Assembly (NCBI GenBank): GCA_030753015.1 | Contig: JASMDC010000009.1 | Span: forward strand, 37,758 to 101,757 | DNA length: 64,000 nucleotides | Reading direction: 5' to 3' | From: Candidatus Undinarchaeales archaeon | Lineage (GTDB): Archaea > SpSt-1190 > JASMDC01 | Shown: positions 25,601 through 32,911 of the stretch, piece after piece | How positions within the stretch are numbered: the first letter of the stretch is position 1 | How the letters are laid out: every line of letters starts with the position of its first letter | Notes under the pieces: generated by a model | The model's input: only the letters and a program-made list of their open reading frames with translations | Told to the model about the DNA's origin: nothing | Database searches by the model: none | Translations under genes and position numbers: made by a program

Positions 25601-28147
25601 GTGGGCACCGGTCGTCTTGTCATTGAAACAAGTGGGCGCAGAGCAGTAGGTACCGGAGTGGCCGTCCCAGTTGACGTTGTACGCCGTGATTTGCAGGTCC
25701 TGTGAGGCGTCCTCGAGGGCCGTGCCGTCCCAGTTCTTGCCGCCGTAGTGGACACGGACCTTTATCTTGTGGTCGCCCTCACGGTCGCACTGGTGCTTGT
25801 TCCCACTGACGGTGACATAGTGGCCGGCAGTGGGCGACCATCCGGAGTAGCTGCACGCGACGACTGCGCTGTTGTCAGTGGGATCGTGTGAGAACTGGTT
25901 AGCAGGACAGTCGATCCACGCACCGTTGACATAGTAATGGCCGCCGACCCAGTACCACATCTGCATGGTCGTGTCAAGGCCGCAGGAGAACACCTTCTTC
26001 TTGCTGTCATCTACCCAGCTGCTCGTGAATCGGAGGGCGTTACCATCGGTCACGCACGAGCTGCCTGAGTGGGTGACCTTGGCACGGACACTGTAGAAAC
26101 CGTTCTGCGTGCAGAGGCCGGCCTCGTCAATGGTGTAGCTTTCGCAGTTGGACATGTACGTGCCGCCGTCGCAGGAGATCGTGCAGCTCTTCTCGGCGCT
26201 GGTATGGGCGGCGGCCCCGTTGGGGTGGTAGACGTAGTAGGTCACCTTGTCGCCGATGTCCTTCCACGCTCCGCTATCACAAATCTCTTGGTCGTTATCG
26301 GTGTCGCTGTCCCCGGTCCAGCCATGGGCATAGCATTTGTTGTGGGCGACACAATCGGTCTGGTGGGAGCAGCAAGCACTGTTGTCGCCATCGCATGACT
26401 TCGGGTTCACCTTCTCGTCGGTCTCGCACTTGCGGTACCATTCGCTGCCATCGTCGCCGCAGCAGGACGAAGCGGCCTTTTCCCCGCCGATGTTCCAGGC
26501 GACGCCGAAGTCGTGGTTGCCGGTGGTCTTGTCGCTGAAGCAGGTGGGTGCCGAGCAGTAGACGCCCCCCTCGCCGTCCCAGTTGACATTGAACTTCTTC
26601 TCGGTCAACGTCTCCTTGCGGTGCGAGGCCGGCGAGTGCAGGCTCGTACCGTCCCAGTTCTTCCCCGAGAACGAGAACTCCACCTTCGTGTAGTAATCAC
26701 CCTCGATGCGACAGTAGCGCTTCTGGCTGCTCACGGTCACGAACTGGCCCGCGGGTGGCGTGTAACCGGCGTAGGTGCATTCGTGGAGCCCCGCATCGTC
26801 TTTACCCGGATTGGTAGCGTAGGCTTTGGGGCAGTCCATCGCCTGGCCGTTGACGAAATAGGTGCCGCCCACATAGTACCAGACCTTGCCGGTGGCCGAT
26901 AAGGAGCAGGAGAACAGCTTTTGGTTCGCTTCGTTCACCCAGCTTGTGCCGATATTGAGGGGCTTGCCGTCCGAACAGGAGTTGCCCTTGTGATCGATGC
27001 GGGTGTTCATCGAGTAGTAGCCGCCGTCCTTTGTGCACAGTGCAGTTCTGTCAATGGTGGCCGCGGGGCAGTCGGAGATATACTCCTTCGCAGAGTTGCA
27101 ATTAGCGGGACAGTCAATGTCCTTCTTCCATACATACTGGCTGCTGGACGTGGATGGCGAGTTGACCCCGGGCTTGTATATGTAATACGTGCCCTTGTCA
27201 GTGATTTCGCATGTGAACAGGTCGTGCCTGCCGATATTGCTCTTCCCACCGATGCTTCCACCGGTCTTGCCATCGCACTCTAAATCCCCATGGGTGACGG
27301 AGGCCTCAGCCTGGTACTGACCGGGGATCTTGCATCCCGCTTTGGAGTAGGTGTAGGTGCAGGCCGACTCACGCTGACAGTTCGCGGAGGTGCATGGGCA
27401 TGTTGTCGTGCACTCGATATTGCTCTTGGTAGTGACGAGCCCCCCCGTCTTGTGATAGATCTTGACCTCGCCGAACTCGGGGCACTCATAGAGCTTCTTT
27501 GTGAAGGAGCTGGTCGCTCCCTGGGAGGTCTTGCCATCGCATTCGTTAGCGCCGTGCTTCACTTTCACCTTGGCCTCGACCCATCCTGGAGCGTTGCACG
27601 AGTCGTAGGTATGGGAGCACTCGGCGTAGCGCTGGGAATTGGCTCCCGTACCGGATGGGCACGAAGCCGTGCATTCAACGTTGACGGTCTTCATATGGCC
27701 CCCGAGGCCGTTGTAGTACTTGATCTCGGCAATATCATTACAGGTGTAGAGGTCGAAGTACGAGGACGTGGCCGAACCGCCGCCGGTGGTCTTGCCATCG
27801 CACTCCTTGTTCCCGTAGCTGAATGTGGCTTTCGCCTTCACCGGGCCGGGGGTCGTACATGTCCGGGAGTAGCTGACGGTGCACTCGCAGACCTGCTGTG
27901 CATTGGCACCTGTGCCGCCGGGGCAGGAGCATGAGCAGCCACCGGTGTTCTTGGTATCGATGTGGTTGTTCTGCCAGTCGTAGATCTTGATCGTGGCACT
28001 CTCTGAGATGGCCGTCTGGACCGCTAGAAGCACGAGAACGCCTGTGAGGAGCAGGAGGGTGGCGAGGGAGGCAGCGGCGCGCGTAGAGCGAGAACTAACT
28101 CTAGAAAAGCCTCCTCGCTCTATTGATGACTGAATAGGATGAACCAA
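19676..28147 (-). CDS. Giant Cys-rich repeat surface protein with PGF-CTERM-like tail
   Basis: 2823 residues. The N-terminus has a signal peptide with hydrophobic core AAASLATLLLLTGVLVLL. From ~50 to ~290, three ~85-residue Cys repeats occur (motifs CPSGTGANSQRYAEC, ECDGKT). Larger modules follow. Each combines a TCF-DKTTG-HDFG-AWNIGGE segment, a CCGDDGSEWYRKC segment, an ACC-DCV-CY segment and an acidic D-D-D--E-C--G-W segment. CCGDD segments begin near residues 564, 867, 1257, 1687, 2129 and 2261. The C-terminal ~350 residues lose most cysteines and are beta-rich. The end (APGVGAVDVALLLALAGLF then RRTRRR) matches a PGF-CTERM-type sorting signal processed by archaeosortase. So it is an exported, disulfide-rich, probably lipid-anchored surface protein. 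Role unknown: adhesin, sheath or predation-type structure are possible. Confidence 0.85.
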   Translation of the reverse strand: MVHPIQSSIERGGFSRVSSRSTRAAASLATLLLLTGVLVLLAVQTAISESATIKIYDWQNNHIDTKNTGGCSCSCPGGTGANAQQVCECTVSYSRTCTTPGPVKAKATFSYGNKECDGKTTGGGSATSSYFDLYTCNDIAEIKYYNGLGGHMKTVNVECTASCPSGTGANSQRYAECSHTYDSCNAPGWVEAKVKVKHGANECDGKTSQGATSSFTKKLYECPEFGEVKIYHKTGGLVTTKSNIECTTTCPCTSANCQRESACTYTYSKAGCKIPGQYQAEASVTHGDLECDGKTGGSIGGKSNIGRHDLFTCEITDKGTYYIYKPGVNSPSTSSSQYVWKKDIDCPANCNSAKEYISDCPAATIDRTALCTKDGGYYSMNTRIDHKGNSCSDGKPLNIGTSWVNEANQKLFSCSLSATGKVWYYVGGTYFVNGQAMDCPKAYATNPGKDDAGLHECTYAGYTPPAGQFVTVSSQKRYCRIEGDYYTKVEFSFSGKNWDGTSLHSPASHRKETLTEKKFNVNWDGEGGVYCSAPTCFSDKTTGNHDFGVAWNIGGEKAASSCCGDDGSEWYRKCETDEKVNPKSCDGDNSACCSHQTDCVAHNKCYAHGWTGDSDTDNDQEICDSGAWKDIGDKVTYYVYHPNGAAAHTSAEKSCTISCDGGTYMSNCESYTIDEAGLCTQNGFYSVRAKVTHSGSSCVTDGNALRFTSSWVDDSKKKVFSCGLDTTMQMWYWVGGHYYVNGAWIDCPANQFSHDPTDNSAVVACSYSGWSPTAGHYVTVSGNKHQCDREGDHKIKVRVHYGGKNWDGTALEDASQDLQITAYNVNWDGHSGTYCSAPTCFNDKTTGAHDFGIAWSIGGETASTTCCGDDGSEWYRKCETDELVKNACKGDNSACCNAQYDCVAFGNCYNNNHIGDIDGDNAEEKCVNGVWQDLPEKAKYRIFHYTAGQIKSYDVTCATSCPSGTGNEAQTYHECTMDFSECKIPGYYQAEVDILHNRPECQNRPTSNVKSRLSKTNLYFCDIDDEVYYYVYHPNGNLAHTSPKKKCDTSCDGGTYMSDCETYTVPEKAICSQTNGYYTVRAKVTHKGNSCVNGAALPHTSSWVEDSKMKVFSCALDTTAKIKIYVGGTTLLNWKDMSCTDTADQFSHDPTHKSLVIPCSYTWDPSPYITHSSMNKRCDYEGDMHFVSRMSYSGKNWDGRALAATYQDIDEVKYNVNWDAHSGIFCSLTCFGDKTTGAHDNGIAWNLGGETASSSCCGDDNNEWYRTCETSDDEKSATPSACRHSDNKACCSSRYDCVSNGKCFDNGYDLDADGDGYNELCENGVWKLRRDNARIRIYSPSNKVVFDKTASCLTSCSGEARVETCETFSFPDTCTEDGWYRAQVDFTYNGKNCKQTAFRTTAETFKNNKIFRCWASKPPVQIRHRIYNGVGTEEANSGILDCPGKGANKFCQEDGSGNRVMKITTNDCPTWSYGSCKIAGRYTVKSEFIFNGKTCDDLPIVTPEWQGPINAYWCSPGYYKIRHKDSKVDLSGGWKVLTCPKSSCQGNNEILSDKCKMEWKDLERAHCEREGTYEAKSKFYFNGECGGASSKTTVEEYDWTTIYKVNFDNHGNVNKAPPGDPGTYASATVDADRYCSATCFDDTTVHANDQGVGWNLGGGTKTKKNDGSWYKIALNDGGSTASADTCCGDDANEFYLKCHSDETETDNACDASADDIACCPTATDCVYNNKCYHHEYLANVDNDNPKEFCRAGEWVDIASVAPFLFLWDQDEQLYNGDASSPKVSLNCGELKCGATYKNKKTTCRYNDNMKQIECDFYSRASGTSDSDWCYAHCSKEFTACTVSSWYYGYVKFQYSIPGKTPVNTYCCDNNAVEIGASKISNCPNSCDDQKTGDRKGCRTGTCQSYYYCGYDTDGTYSFKKPDGIEYRKDIAMTCVNEGGGPTTWRIGTSEYGKETCSYTFTYVLNDGTSDNKISVNTITTTPTNHDPIKRTTDPLEMCTQEGSYQYKMLWQYYGENRAMGGSSYSGKSNRNRYFDDTPTSDDPTGLPNSNEKAYSQMYYVDYDNLNNNNRDVAGQSKADDASIAWRYCDTRCFSDTSTGSQNKDQGLWWDVKYGTSVNNGGSDSKGACCGDDSSEWSLRSEGTGTGSLHRVPADNIGVRSWQDSDAPNFASGKTYNYYLACCPREMDCVSNGTCYDSTETGGKKGGDVSANACHCLSWRARSYDVDKYNKHAWFEPDDHPDIGDGGLHDEAGTNAEAPCCGDDGDNDNFYYYSDSRDYCHYCEKGVNKTSQVDNKLYNGIDSTNYNDFFGVDSQETRDCDGAGDVEIVGHIYNLVSNKQNYQLTCYFWDDKDSETGSDWSKATDCDSQGCHQAPVEPQDASHRQRCTWLELDKANAADNSRFRLNQELKNKKPISIDVATEGWCLDNATHTCYHAFDKDEKKYGDICKDDGDDAYDGFDWSDDVFKGNCPYPGTVNVTTLNCYYHEKALFNETEGQIDYIDGGYYTCSKTGCQVLSSTLGYERELCHPRDGPIPAISVKDIKVRKQTLPGGKKDVKIAFHVVVSSYLQQHGGAPERCNMCQATLSYKNIEKTCTHQGSGVFLCDVSGLVTNEPRPVMTITATLPMCHFCTQEAAPDQCEYEGTPAPETGICMLYTDAHYQTVFSFEKFVKLEVRKMSGKADVVENTMSTFVGETFLLGAHVTNYWTQPMNLVLKLHKEEMWSTFKEEAFTLFPGESKTIPVEINPYKLTSAGLIEIYVVDADSLERLNEKKFYVRVVYASGSAFMATAPGVGAVDVALLLALAGLFLARRTRRRTVTANGREG

Positions 28148-28263
28148 GTCATCTCCCTTCCAATGCCTCTTCTTTCCTGTCGTTCCTCACTCTATAACGT
28201 CTGTTATGACCACCTCCGATGGTAAATAACAGCTACTACTGACTATACTATACTAGTCCGCGA

Positions 28264-28275
28264 TGCGATATAAAC
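28264..28275 (-). promoter_or_regulatory. TATA box of the giant Cys-rich gene operon
   Basis: Minus strand AAAGGTTTATATC, about 120 bases before the ATG at 28147, implying a leader near 90 bases. The stop codon of the upstream gene (28280-28282) abuts it. The leader contains GGAGGTGG but no obvious structure. Confidence 0.5.
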
Positions 28276-28279
28276 CTTT

Positions 28280-29191
28280 TTACCCGGGCACGATGCGGAC
28301 AGTGAGCATCTTACCCTCGACGATCACGTCCATGCGCTTGAGGGAGGACACACCCGAGCGGGGGAGGGCGATGCGGAGCAGGTAGGTCCCGGGAGAGATG
28401 CAGGTCGCGGGCTCGAAGGTCAGCCTCCCGTCGAGATCGGTGGAGGTGACCGTCTTCGCAAGCGGCTCGGCATCCAGTCGAGGGAGGATCGAAAGCTCGA
28501 CCTCGGTGTTAGTCAGGCGTAGTGCCGGCGCCTCGGTGAATCCCTCCACGAAGTACGTACCGTGTAGCGTGGCGGAGAGCACGATGCGGGTGCAGCACAC
28601 GTCCTCGTGCTCCTCGTCATCATCGGTGTCGATCCATGCGCCGTTGTCCGCACCTGTGCACTCCGTCTTGCACGAACCGCCCACGCAGTGGAAGGACGGG
28701 GAGCAGTCCGAGCCCGTCCGACACGTACGCCGACATTCCCCGGCATCGCACCCGAACGGCGAACAGTCCTGGACGGCCACCGCCGCACCAGCACGGCACC
28801 GCGAGCCATCATCATCGGTGGCACATGAGTACCCGACAGCGTAGCGCTCGTGCCCATGGCAGAGCGTGTAGTCCAAGGAGCGGCAGTCCACCCACGTTCC
28901 CGCGCAGGTGTTCGCTTGTGCCACGAGCTCGTACAACCAGGGACCCATGCACATGTCGTGGTAGTCGTACCGTATGCAGAAATCCTGGTAGCTACCCTGG
29001 TGGTCGGTGCAGAATCCGCCCTGGAGGAGGTCGAATCCGTCGGAGTCCTCGCTGTCGGTGCGACACTGGTCAGCGATCTCCTCGAAGGCGGCGAAGGCGT
29101 TCCCTCCCGAGAACAACCCGCTTGTCGGTGCACCGAGGGCGAGGGCCAAGCACAGGAGGGCGACGGCCGCGACCAGGTACATTCGCGGCAT
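28280..29191 (-). CDS. Secreted Cys-rich protein
   Basis: 303 residues from ATG 29191, which lies ~25-34 bases from a TATA box (ATTTATAG, minus strand of 29216-29225); the frame extends further upstream but through the promoter. MPRMYLVAAVALLCLALALG is a signal peptide. Residues ~40-195 hold about 24 cysteines, including an EGF/knottin-like cluster (CRTGSDCSPSFHCVGGSC). Residues ~200-303 are a Cys-poor beta domain that may be a carboxypeptidase-regulatory-like fold (TDLDGRLTFEPATCISPGTY). No anchor. It belongs to the minus-strand surface block and precedes the giant protein gene. Confidence 0.78.
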   Translation of the reverse strand: MPRMYLVAAVALLCLALALGAPTSGLFSGGNAFAAFEEIADQCRTDSEDSDGFDLLQGGFCTDHQGSYQDFCIRYDYHDMCMGPWLYELVAQANTCAGTWVDCRSLDYTLCHGHERYAVGYSCATDDDGSRCRAGAAVAVQDCSPFGCDAGECRRTCRTGSDCSPSFHCVGGSCKTECTGADNGAWIDTDDDEEHEDVCCTRIVLSATLHGTYFVEGFTEAPALRLTNTEVELSILPRLDAEPLAKTVTSTDLDGRLTFEPATCISPGTYLLRIALPRSGVSSLKRMDVIVEGKMLTVRIVPG

Positions 29192-29244
29192 GATACTATG
29201 TACGTGGCGCTTGTGGGCTATAAATGTGCCCCGTGGACGGGGCC

Positions 29245-29826
29245 TCAATCATCCGGCTCGGATACATCGAGGTAGACGTAGAACGTGCGCGTCTGGAAGG
29301 CCTTCGTCTCTCCGAGCGCTGTCCAGTTCACGTCCGCATAGAGCCGTTCGAGATGAAACTGGAATGTCATCTGTACGTCGTCCAAGGCATCGTCGCTGCC
29401 CTTCTCCTTCACGATGATCACCCGGGAGGAGTTGAGGGGGATCTCTAGGTGGGCTTTCACCACGGTGTCCTCCACATCGTACGTCGAGGTGAGGTGCACA
29501 GGGTACCGGTAGTTCGTCCCATCGGCCTTCCAGTCCGAGACGTACCGCACCTGGCCTTCCCAGTCTACTGCCTCCGTCTTCAGGGAGGCCTGGAAGAGGA
29601 TGTCAAGTGCTCGCATGTTACGCTCGCGGGAGAAGTCGTCGGAGAGCGTGTCCACCGTGTCCACGGCCGATAGGAGGTTCTCGAACTCGTTGAGCTGGCC
29701 TATGGAGATATCGCCCATGGGCACATGCCGCTGGGTGATGTACATACCGATCATGTGGAGGGACATGATCACGAGCACGCTTGAGACGATGAAGAACTGG
29801 CCTTTGCGGTGTGTAGTGAGCATCAT
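29245..29826 (-). CDS. Pilin-like/membrane-anchored protein (KGQFF motif)
   Basis: 193 residues starting MMLTTHRKGQFFIVSSVLVIM. The charged N-terminus, KGQFF and a following single hydrophobic helix are typical of archaeal class III signal-peptide (type IV pilin-like) proteins of unnamed families. The exported remainder is beta-rich with FYVYLDVSEPDD at the end. The ATG overlaps the TGA of the upstream gene by one base, so the three genes 31084 to 29245 form one translationally coupled operon. The C-terminus ends like that of the protein at 30386 (FYIYFNTTT), suggesting related pseudopilins. Confidence 0.75.
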   Translation of the reverse strand: MMLTTHRKGQFFIVSSVLVIMSLHMIGMYITQRHVPMGDISIGQLNEFENLLSAVDTVDTLSDDFSRERNMRALDILFQASLKTEAVDWEGQVRYVSDWKADGTNYRYPVHLTSTYDVEDTVVKAHLEIPLNSSRVIIVKEKGSDDALDDVQMTFQFHLERLYADVNWTALGETKAFQTRTFYVYLDVSEPDD

Positions 29827-30389
29827 CAGTGTCGACCTCTCAAGTGGAGCGCATCGGTAGAGAACTCCGCATAGAAATTATAGCCGTTCTGTTCGATGGG
29901 GAAGGTCTGGACGTGATGGGTGGAGGCGTTGAGCGTGATGGTCATGCCGTCAGAGGGGGTCCCGTAATCAAGGAGGGTGATGTTCCCGCTGTTCAGGACC
30001 GTGCGTAGCTGATTGAAGCTCGGTGTCTCGACGAGGATGTGGAACCTGGTCGTGGACGGGTCCCGCAGGATCTGGACGGGGGCGTGGACGGCGCCCGTGA
30101 TCTTCCCCCAGCTCTGGACGGTGCCCTTGACACGGAGACACTCGCCCGCTGGCATGCTCGCATCGAAGGACTGCCACGACTCGACCTTGATGTGTATAAG
30201 CTGGTTCGGCTTCACGGGAATAACCCACTCAGATGGATCTCCCAGAGAGTACCACGAGAGTTCTTCCCCGGTGTCCAGGTAAGTGACATTGACGTACTTG
30301 AGCTTGTAGAATCCCTGGTTCGCTCCGCCGCCGCTGTTGAGCAGGAGCACCAGCGCTGCCAGGACCACAAGGGCGAGAGCGGATCTCAT
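29826..30389 (-). CDS. Secreted/anchored small protein of the pilin-like operon
   Basis: 187 residues with an N-terminal hydrophobic stretch (SALALVVLAALVLLLN) acting as signal peptide or anchor. The rest is beta-rich (GFYKLKYVNVTYLDTGEELSWY). No family recognised. It overlaps both neighbours at start and stop codons (ATG within the preceding TGA region), so it is translated with the KGQFF-type proteins on each side. A structural or minor pilus-like component is likely but inferred only from context. Confidence 0.72.
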   Translation of the reverse strand: MRSALALVVLAALVLLLNSGGGANQGFYKLKYVNVTYLDTGEELSWYSLGDPSEWVIPVKPNQLIHIKVESWQSFDASMPAGECLRVKGTVQSWGKITGAVHAPVQILRDPSTTRFHILVETPSFNQLRTVLNSGNITLLDYGTPSDGMTITLNASTHHVQTFPIEQNGYNFYAEFSTDALHLRGRH

Positions 30390-31084
30390 AGCCCCTCACC
30401 TCTCGTCGTCGTGTTGAAGTAGATATAGAAGCGCTGGGGCTGGAACGGCTTGAGCTGGGAGACTGTCCATGTGAAGTTGACCTTCCATGAGCTCTCGGGG
30501 ACGCACTCAGCATGAGGCAACATGCTGTTCTCGGCAACGATACCCGATTTGAGGGTGCAGATGACCTTGTACTCGACAGTGTCACCCTGGGGGACGTCCG
30601 TACCCATCTCCACCATCCATATTTCGGTCGCGAAGTCGGTCGTCAGTGGGAGGGGGATCACCTCATAGACCTGCACCTCGTCCATCGGATAGTTTGCAAC
30701 GACCTCCACTGGGATGCGGTAGGTGAGAGTATTAGTCGCGGGGACCAGGTTCCAGGAGGTGGCCGTGGTATAGGTGATCTCCCCGTTCCAGGAGAACCCG
30801 AGCTCGTTCGCCGTACGTTGCATGAAGAACACATAATCGTTGAGGTTCTGTGTCATGATGTCCGAGCACACGCTGTCCCTGGCCGACGCCTGGGTGCACG
30901 ATGCATCGACGATCTTGGATCCCTGCTGACGGCTGTTCTGGAAGAAGAGGAGGGGCATCAGGGAGAAGTCGTCGCGATTGAGGGGGCGGTGCTCCCTGAT
31001 CATCGACTCCATGACCAGGAGGGCCATGAGGATCGTGATGCAGGAGATGACGTAGAACTGGCCGCGCTCCGACCGGACCGACAT
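30386..31084 (-). CDS. Pilin-like/membrane-anchored protein (RGQFY motif)
   Basis: 232 residues from ATG 31084 (MSVRSERGQFYVISCITILMAL), preceded by a GGGAGGTG ribosome-binding site; an in-frame ATG at 31102 is an alternative. The RGQFY motif and helix mirror the KGQFF protein at 29245. Four cysteines occur in the exported part (ASCTQASARDSVC; VICTLK; HAEC). A TATA box (ATTTAATA, minus strand of ~31120-31131) starts the operon. The end (FQPQRFYIYFNTTTRGEGL) resembles the end of the 193-aa protein, so the two are probably divergent paralogs flanking a third component. Confidence 0.75.
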   Translation of the reverse strand: MSVRSERGQFYVISCITILMALLVMESMIREHRPLNRDDFSLMPLLFFQNSRQQGSKIVDASCTQASARDSVCSDIMTQNLNDYVFFMQRTANELGFSWNGEITYTTATSWNLVPATNTLTYRIPVEVVANYPMDEVQVYEVIPLPLTTDFATEIWMVEMGTDVPQGDTVEYKVICTLKSGIVAENSMLPHAECVPESSWKVNFTWTVSQLKPFQPQRFYIYFNTTTRGEGL

Positions 31085-31151
31085 ACACCTCCCACTACCC
31101 ATTGGAGATATCTAGGTCGTGGAGGTATTAAATCCTTTCGCGTGCGGGACC

Positions 31152-31637
31152 TCAAACGGACTCGGTGCGTGTGCACACGCTCGACTCGGTACGCTCGATC
31201 ATGGGTGTCACGGCGAGGTCGATGATATCGTTGTAATCGGCGAACTGTGTTCCCGAGATAGCGAAGATCCGGGTGCTCCCCCCCGCCCATCCTTCGACCG
31301 TCTGTTCGATGAGGAAATCACATTTGTTCCCTGTCACGACCAGGGTCTCGTTAGCGATCCATGATCCCGCGTTGTACTCGAACATAGCTCTCTCGAGCAC
31401 CCGGTGCGGTATCCGGTTCTGCCCTTTGTTGGTGATGGCAAGACATACTGCGCCGGGAAGGGTTCCGCACCTGGCGGTGACGTTGTCCGGGCAGGCATAG
31501 ACCACCCTGCAGCCTAACCTGTAACGAATGTACGCCGAATCACCTGCGGAGGAAGCGTAGACGTGGAGCACGGCCACTATCAGACCTGTGAACACGGCGA
31601 TGGCCACGACCACCATTGCAAGCGTTCGATCGGCCAT
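31152..31637 (-). CDS. Membrane-anchored small secreted protein (pilin-like)
   Basis: 161 residues, starting MADRTLAMVVVAIAVFTGLIVAVL: a single N-terminal helix with few charges, as in pilin-like or type II anchored proteins. Residues ~40-75 hold Cys pairs (CRVVYACPDNVTARC). The C-terminal region is beta-rich. A GGAGGG ribosome-binding site precedes the ATG and TATA-like GGGTTTTTAAGG lies ~30 bases further up. It ends ~50 bases before the RGQFY gene, which has its own TATA box. No specific family recognised. Confidence 0.72.
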   Translation of the reverse strand: MADRTLAMVVVAIAVFTGLIVAVLHVYASSAGDSAYIRYRLGCRVVYACPDNVTARCGTLPGAVCLAITNKGQNRIPHRVLERAMFEYNAGSWIANETLVVTGNKCDFLIEQTVEGWAGGSTRIFAISGTQFADYNDIIDLAVTPMIERTESSVCTRTESV

Positions 31638-31681
31638 GGTCCCTCCATATTTATTCGTCGTTCAAGCCTTAAAAACCCTCC

Positions 31682-32848
31682 TCAGGAGTCAGCGCCTTCC
31701 TTGAAGGGATCGTGCACGACGATCTCGTAGGACGGGTTCCCGAGCGCGAGGGTGCGAGCAGCCTGGAGCTGAAAGCGGGGATGCGCCTTCGTCGACGTCC
31801 GGTACACCTCCCCGAACGTGTCCTCACGTATCTTCTTGTCCAGGGCGGAGGACGGTGCTGGCGGACAGGCGTTCACGAGGTCTAGACTGGCGCGGTCGAT
31901 TGCCAAGGGATCGGCGCCTGCGAGGATGCCCAGGTCGGGGACCAGGGCGTTGTCGGAATGAGGGATGCAGTCGCATTGCGGGGTCACGTCCAGCAGCACG
32001 TTGACGTACGTGAACCGTTCAGGCCCTAGGAGATCCAGGACTGCCTTGGCCGCGTCCACCATCTTCACCGACGTGCGTTCCGCAGAGGACCAAGTGACAT
32101 GCACGGCGTGCTCGGGGCACGACTCGGCGCATCCCAGGCACCGCACGCACCTACCGGCGTCGATGGTGTGGTCCTTGCCGATGGCGCCCGTGGGGCACAG
32201 CTTGGAGCAGACATCGCAATCGGAACAACGCTCCGGATCGATGACGGGGAGGTCCTCCTCCAGGTGGATGGCGAACTTCGTGGGCTTTGCCACGCACCCC
32301 ACGCCGATGTTCTTGAGAGCGCCTCCGAATCCACCGAGAGCATGTCCCTTGAAGTGGGCGAGGGACACCACATGGTCCGCCTCGGCGATGGCACGGGCCA
32401 CGTAGACCTCCTTCAGGGCGACACCAGCCACCTCGACACGGACACCATCGATGCCCTTGAGGCCGTCAGCGATCACCAGCGGTGCAGCGCAGGTCTCAGC
32501 GGTGAACCCGTTCTCCTTGGCGATCTCCAGCCGTCCCGTGCCGAAGGAGCGCGGGTAACGCATGCCCAGCCCGGTCGTCTCGGTGACGAAGGGATGAGCT
32601 CCCTTGTCGGCGATGGCAAGGGCGAGGCGGCGAACGTAGAGGGAACGGATGGCCTTGGTGGTCCCACGGTCCCCGAAGTGGGTCTTGATGGCAACTTGGT
32701 CGCCTTCCTCAACCCGGTCGAGGATGCCGCTGGCACCGATGAGGAACGTGAACTTCTCCGCAAGACTGTGTCGGGGGTCGAAGAGGTCGCGCCGGCTCTT
32801 GGAAATCGTGACGCGTGACGTGACGAAATGGAGGGGGACCTTGGTCAT
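31682..32848 (-). CDS. DUF362 domain protein with ferredoxin-type 4Fe-4S clusters
   Basis: 388 residues from ATG 32848, ~25-30 bases after its TATA box; the frame continues to 33721 but only as antisense to the next gene. DUF362 signatures are clear: KTHFGDRGTTKAI near residue 50, ADHVVSLAHFKGHALGG and GGALKNIGVGCVAKPTK. Two 4Fe-4S motifs follow near residues 205-245 (CSDCDVCSKLCP and CVRCLGCAESCP), then the C-terminal DUF362 part (CDCIPHSDNALVPDLG...). Such proteins are iron-sulfur proteins of unproven role, sometimes tied to maturation or electron transfer. It is divergent from the SNAP-like gene, sharing a promoter region. Confidence 0.88.
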   Translation of the reverse strand: MTKVPLHFVTSRVTISKSRRDLFDPRHSLAEKFTFLIGASGILDRVEEGDQVAIKTHFGDRGTTKAIRSLYVRRLALAIADKGAHPFVTETTGLGMRYPRSFGTGRLEIAKENGFTAETCAAPLVIADGLKGIDGVRVEVAGVALKEVYVARAIAEADHVVSLAHFKGHALGGFGGALKNIGVGCVAKPTKFAIHLEEDLPVIDPERCSDCDVCSKLCPTGAIGKDHTIDAGRCVRCLGCAESCPEHAVHVTWSSAERTSVKMVDAAKAVLDLLGPERFTYVNVLLDVTPQCDCIPHSDNALVPDLGILAGADPLAIDRASLDLVNACPPAPSSALDKKIREDTFGEVYRTSTKAHPRFQLQAARTLALGNPSYEIVVHDPFKEGADS

Positions 32849-32868
32849 GGAGCTGGCAGGGCCGCCAA

Positions 32869-32880
32869 GGTTTAAGTCTT
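32869..32880. promoter_or_regulatory. Shared TATA element for divergent genes
   Basis: GGTTTAAGTCTT on plus and AAGACTTAAACC on minus give one overlapping TATA-like box placed ~21-30 bases from the DUF362 ATG (32848, minus) and ~40 bases from the SNAP-like ATG (32912, plus). One box serving both strands, or two overlapped boxes, would force competition between the genes. Confidence 0.45.
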
Positions 32881-32911
32881 TTGCCGGGCGAAAACCAGCA
32901 AGGTACGCTCC

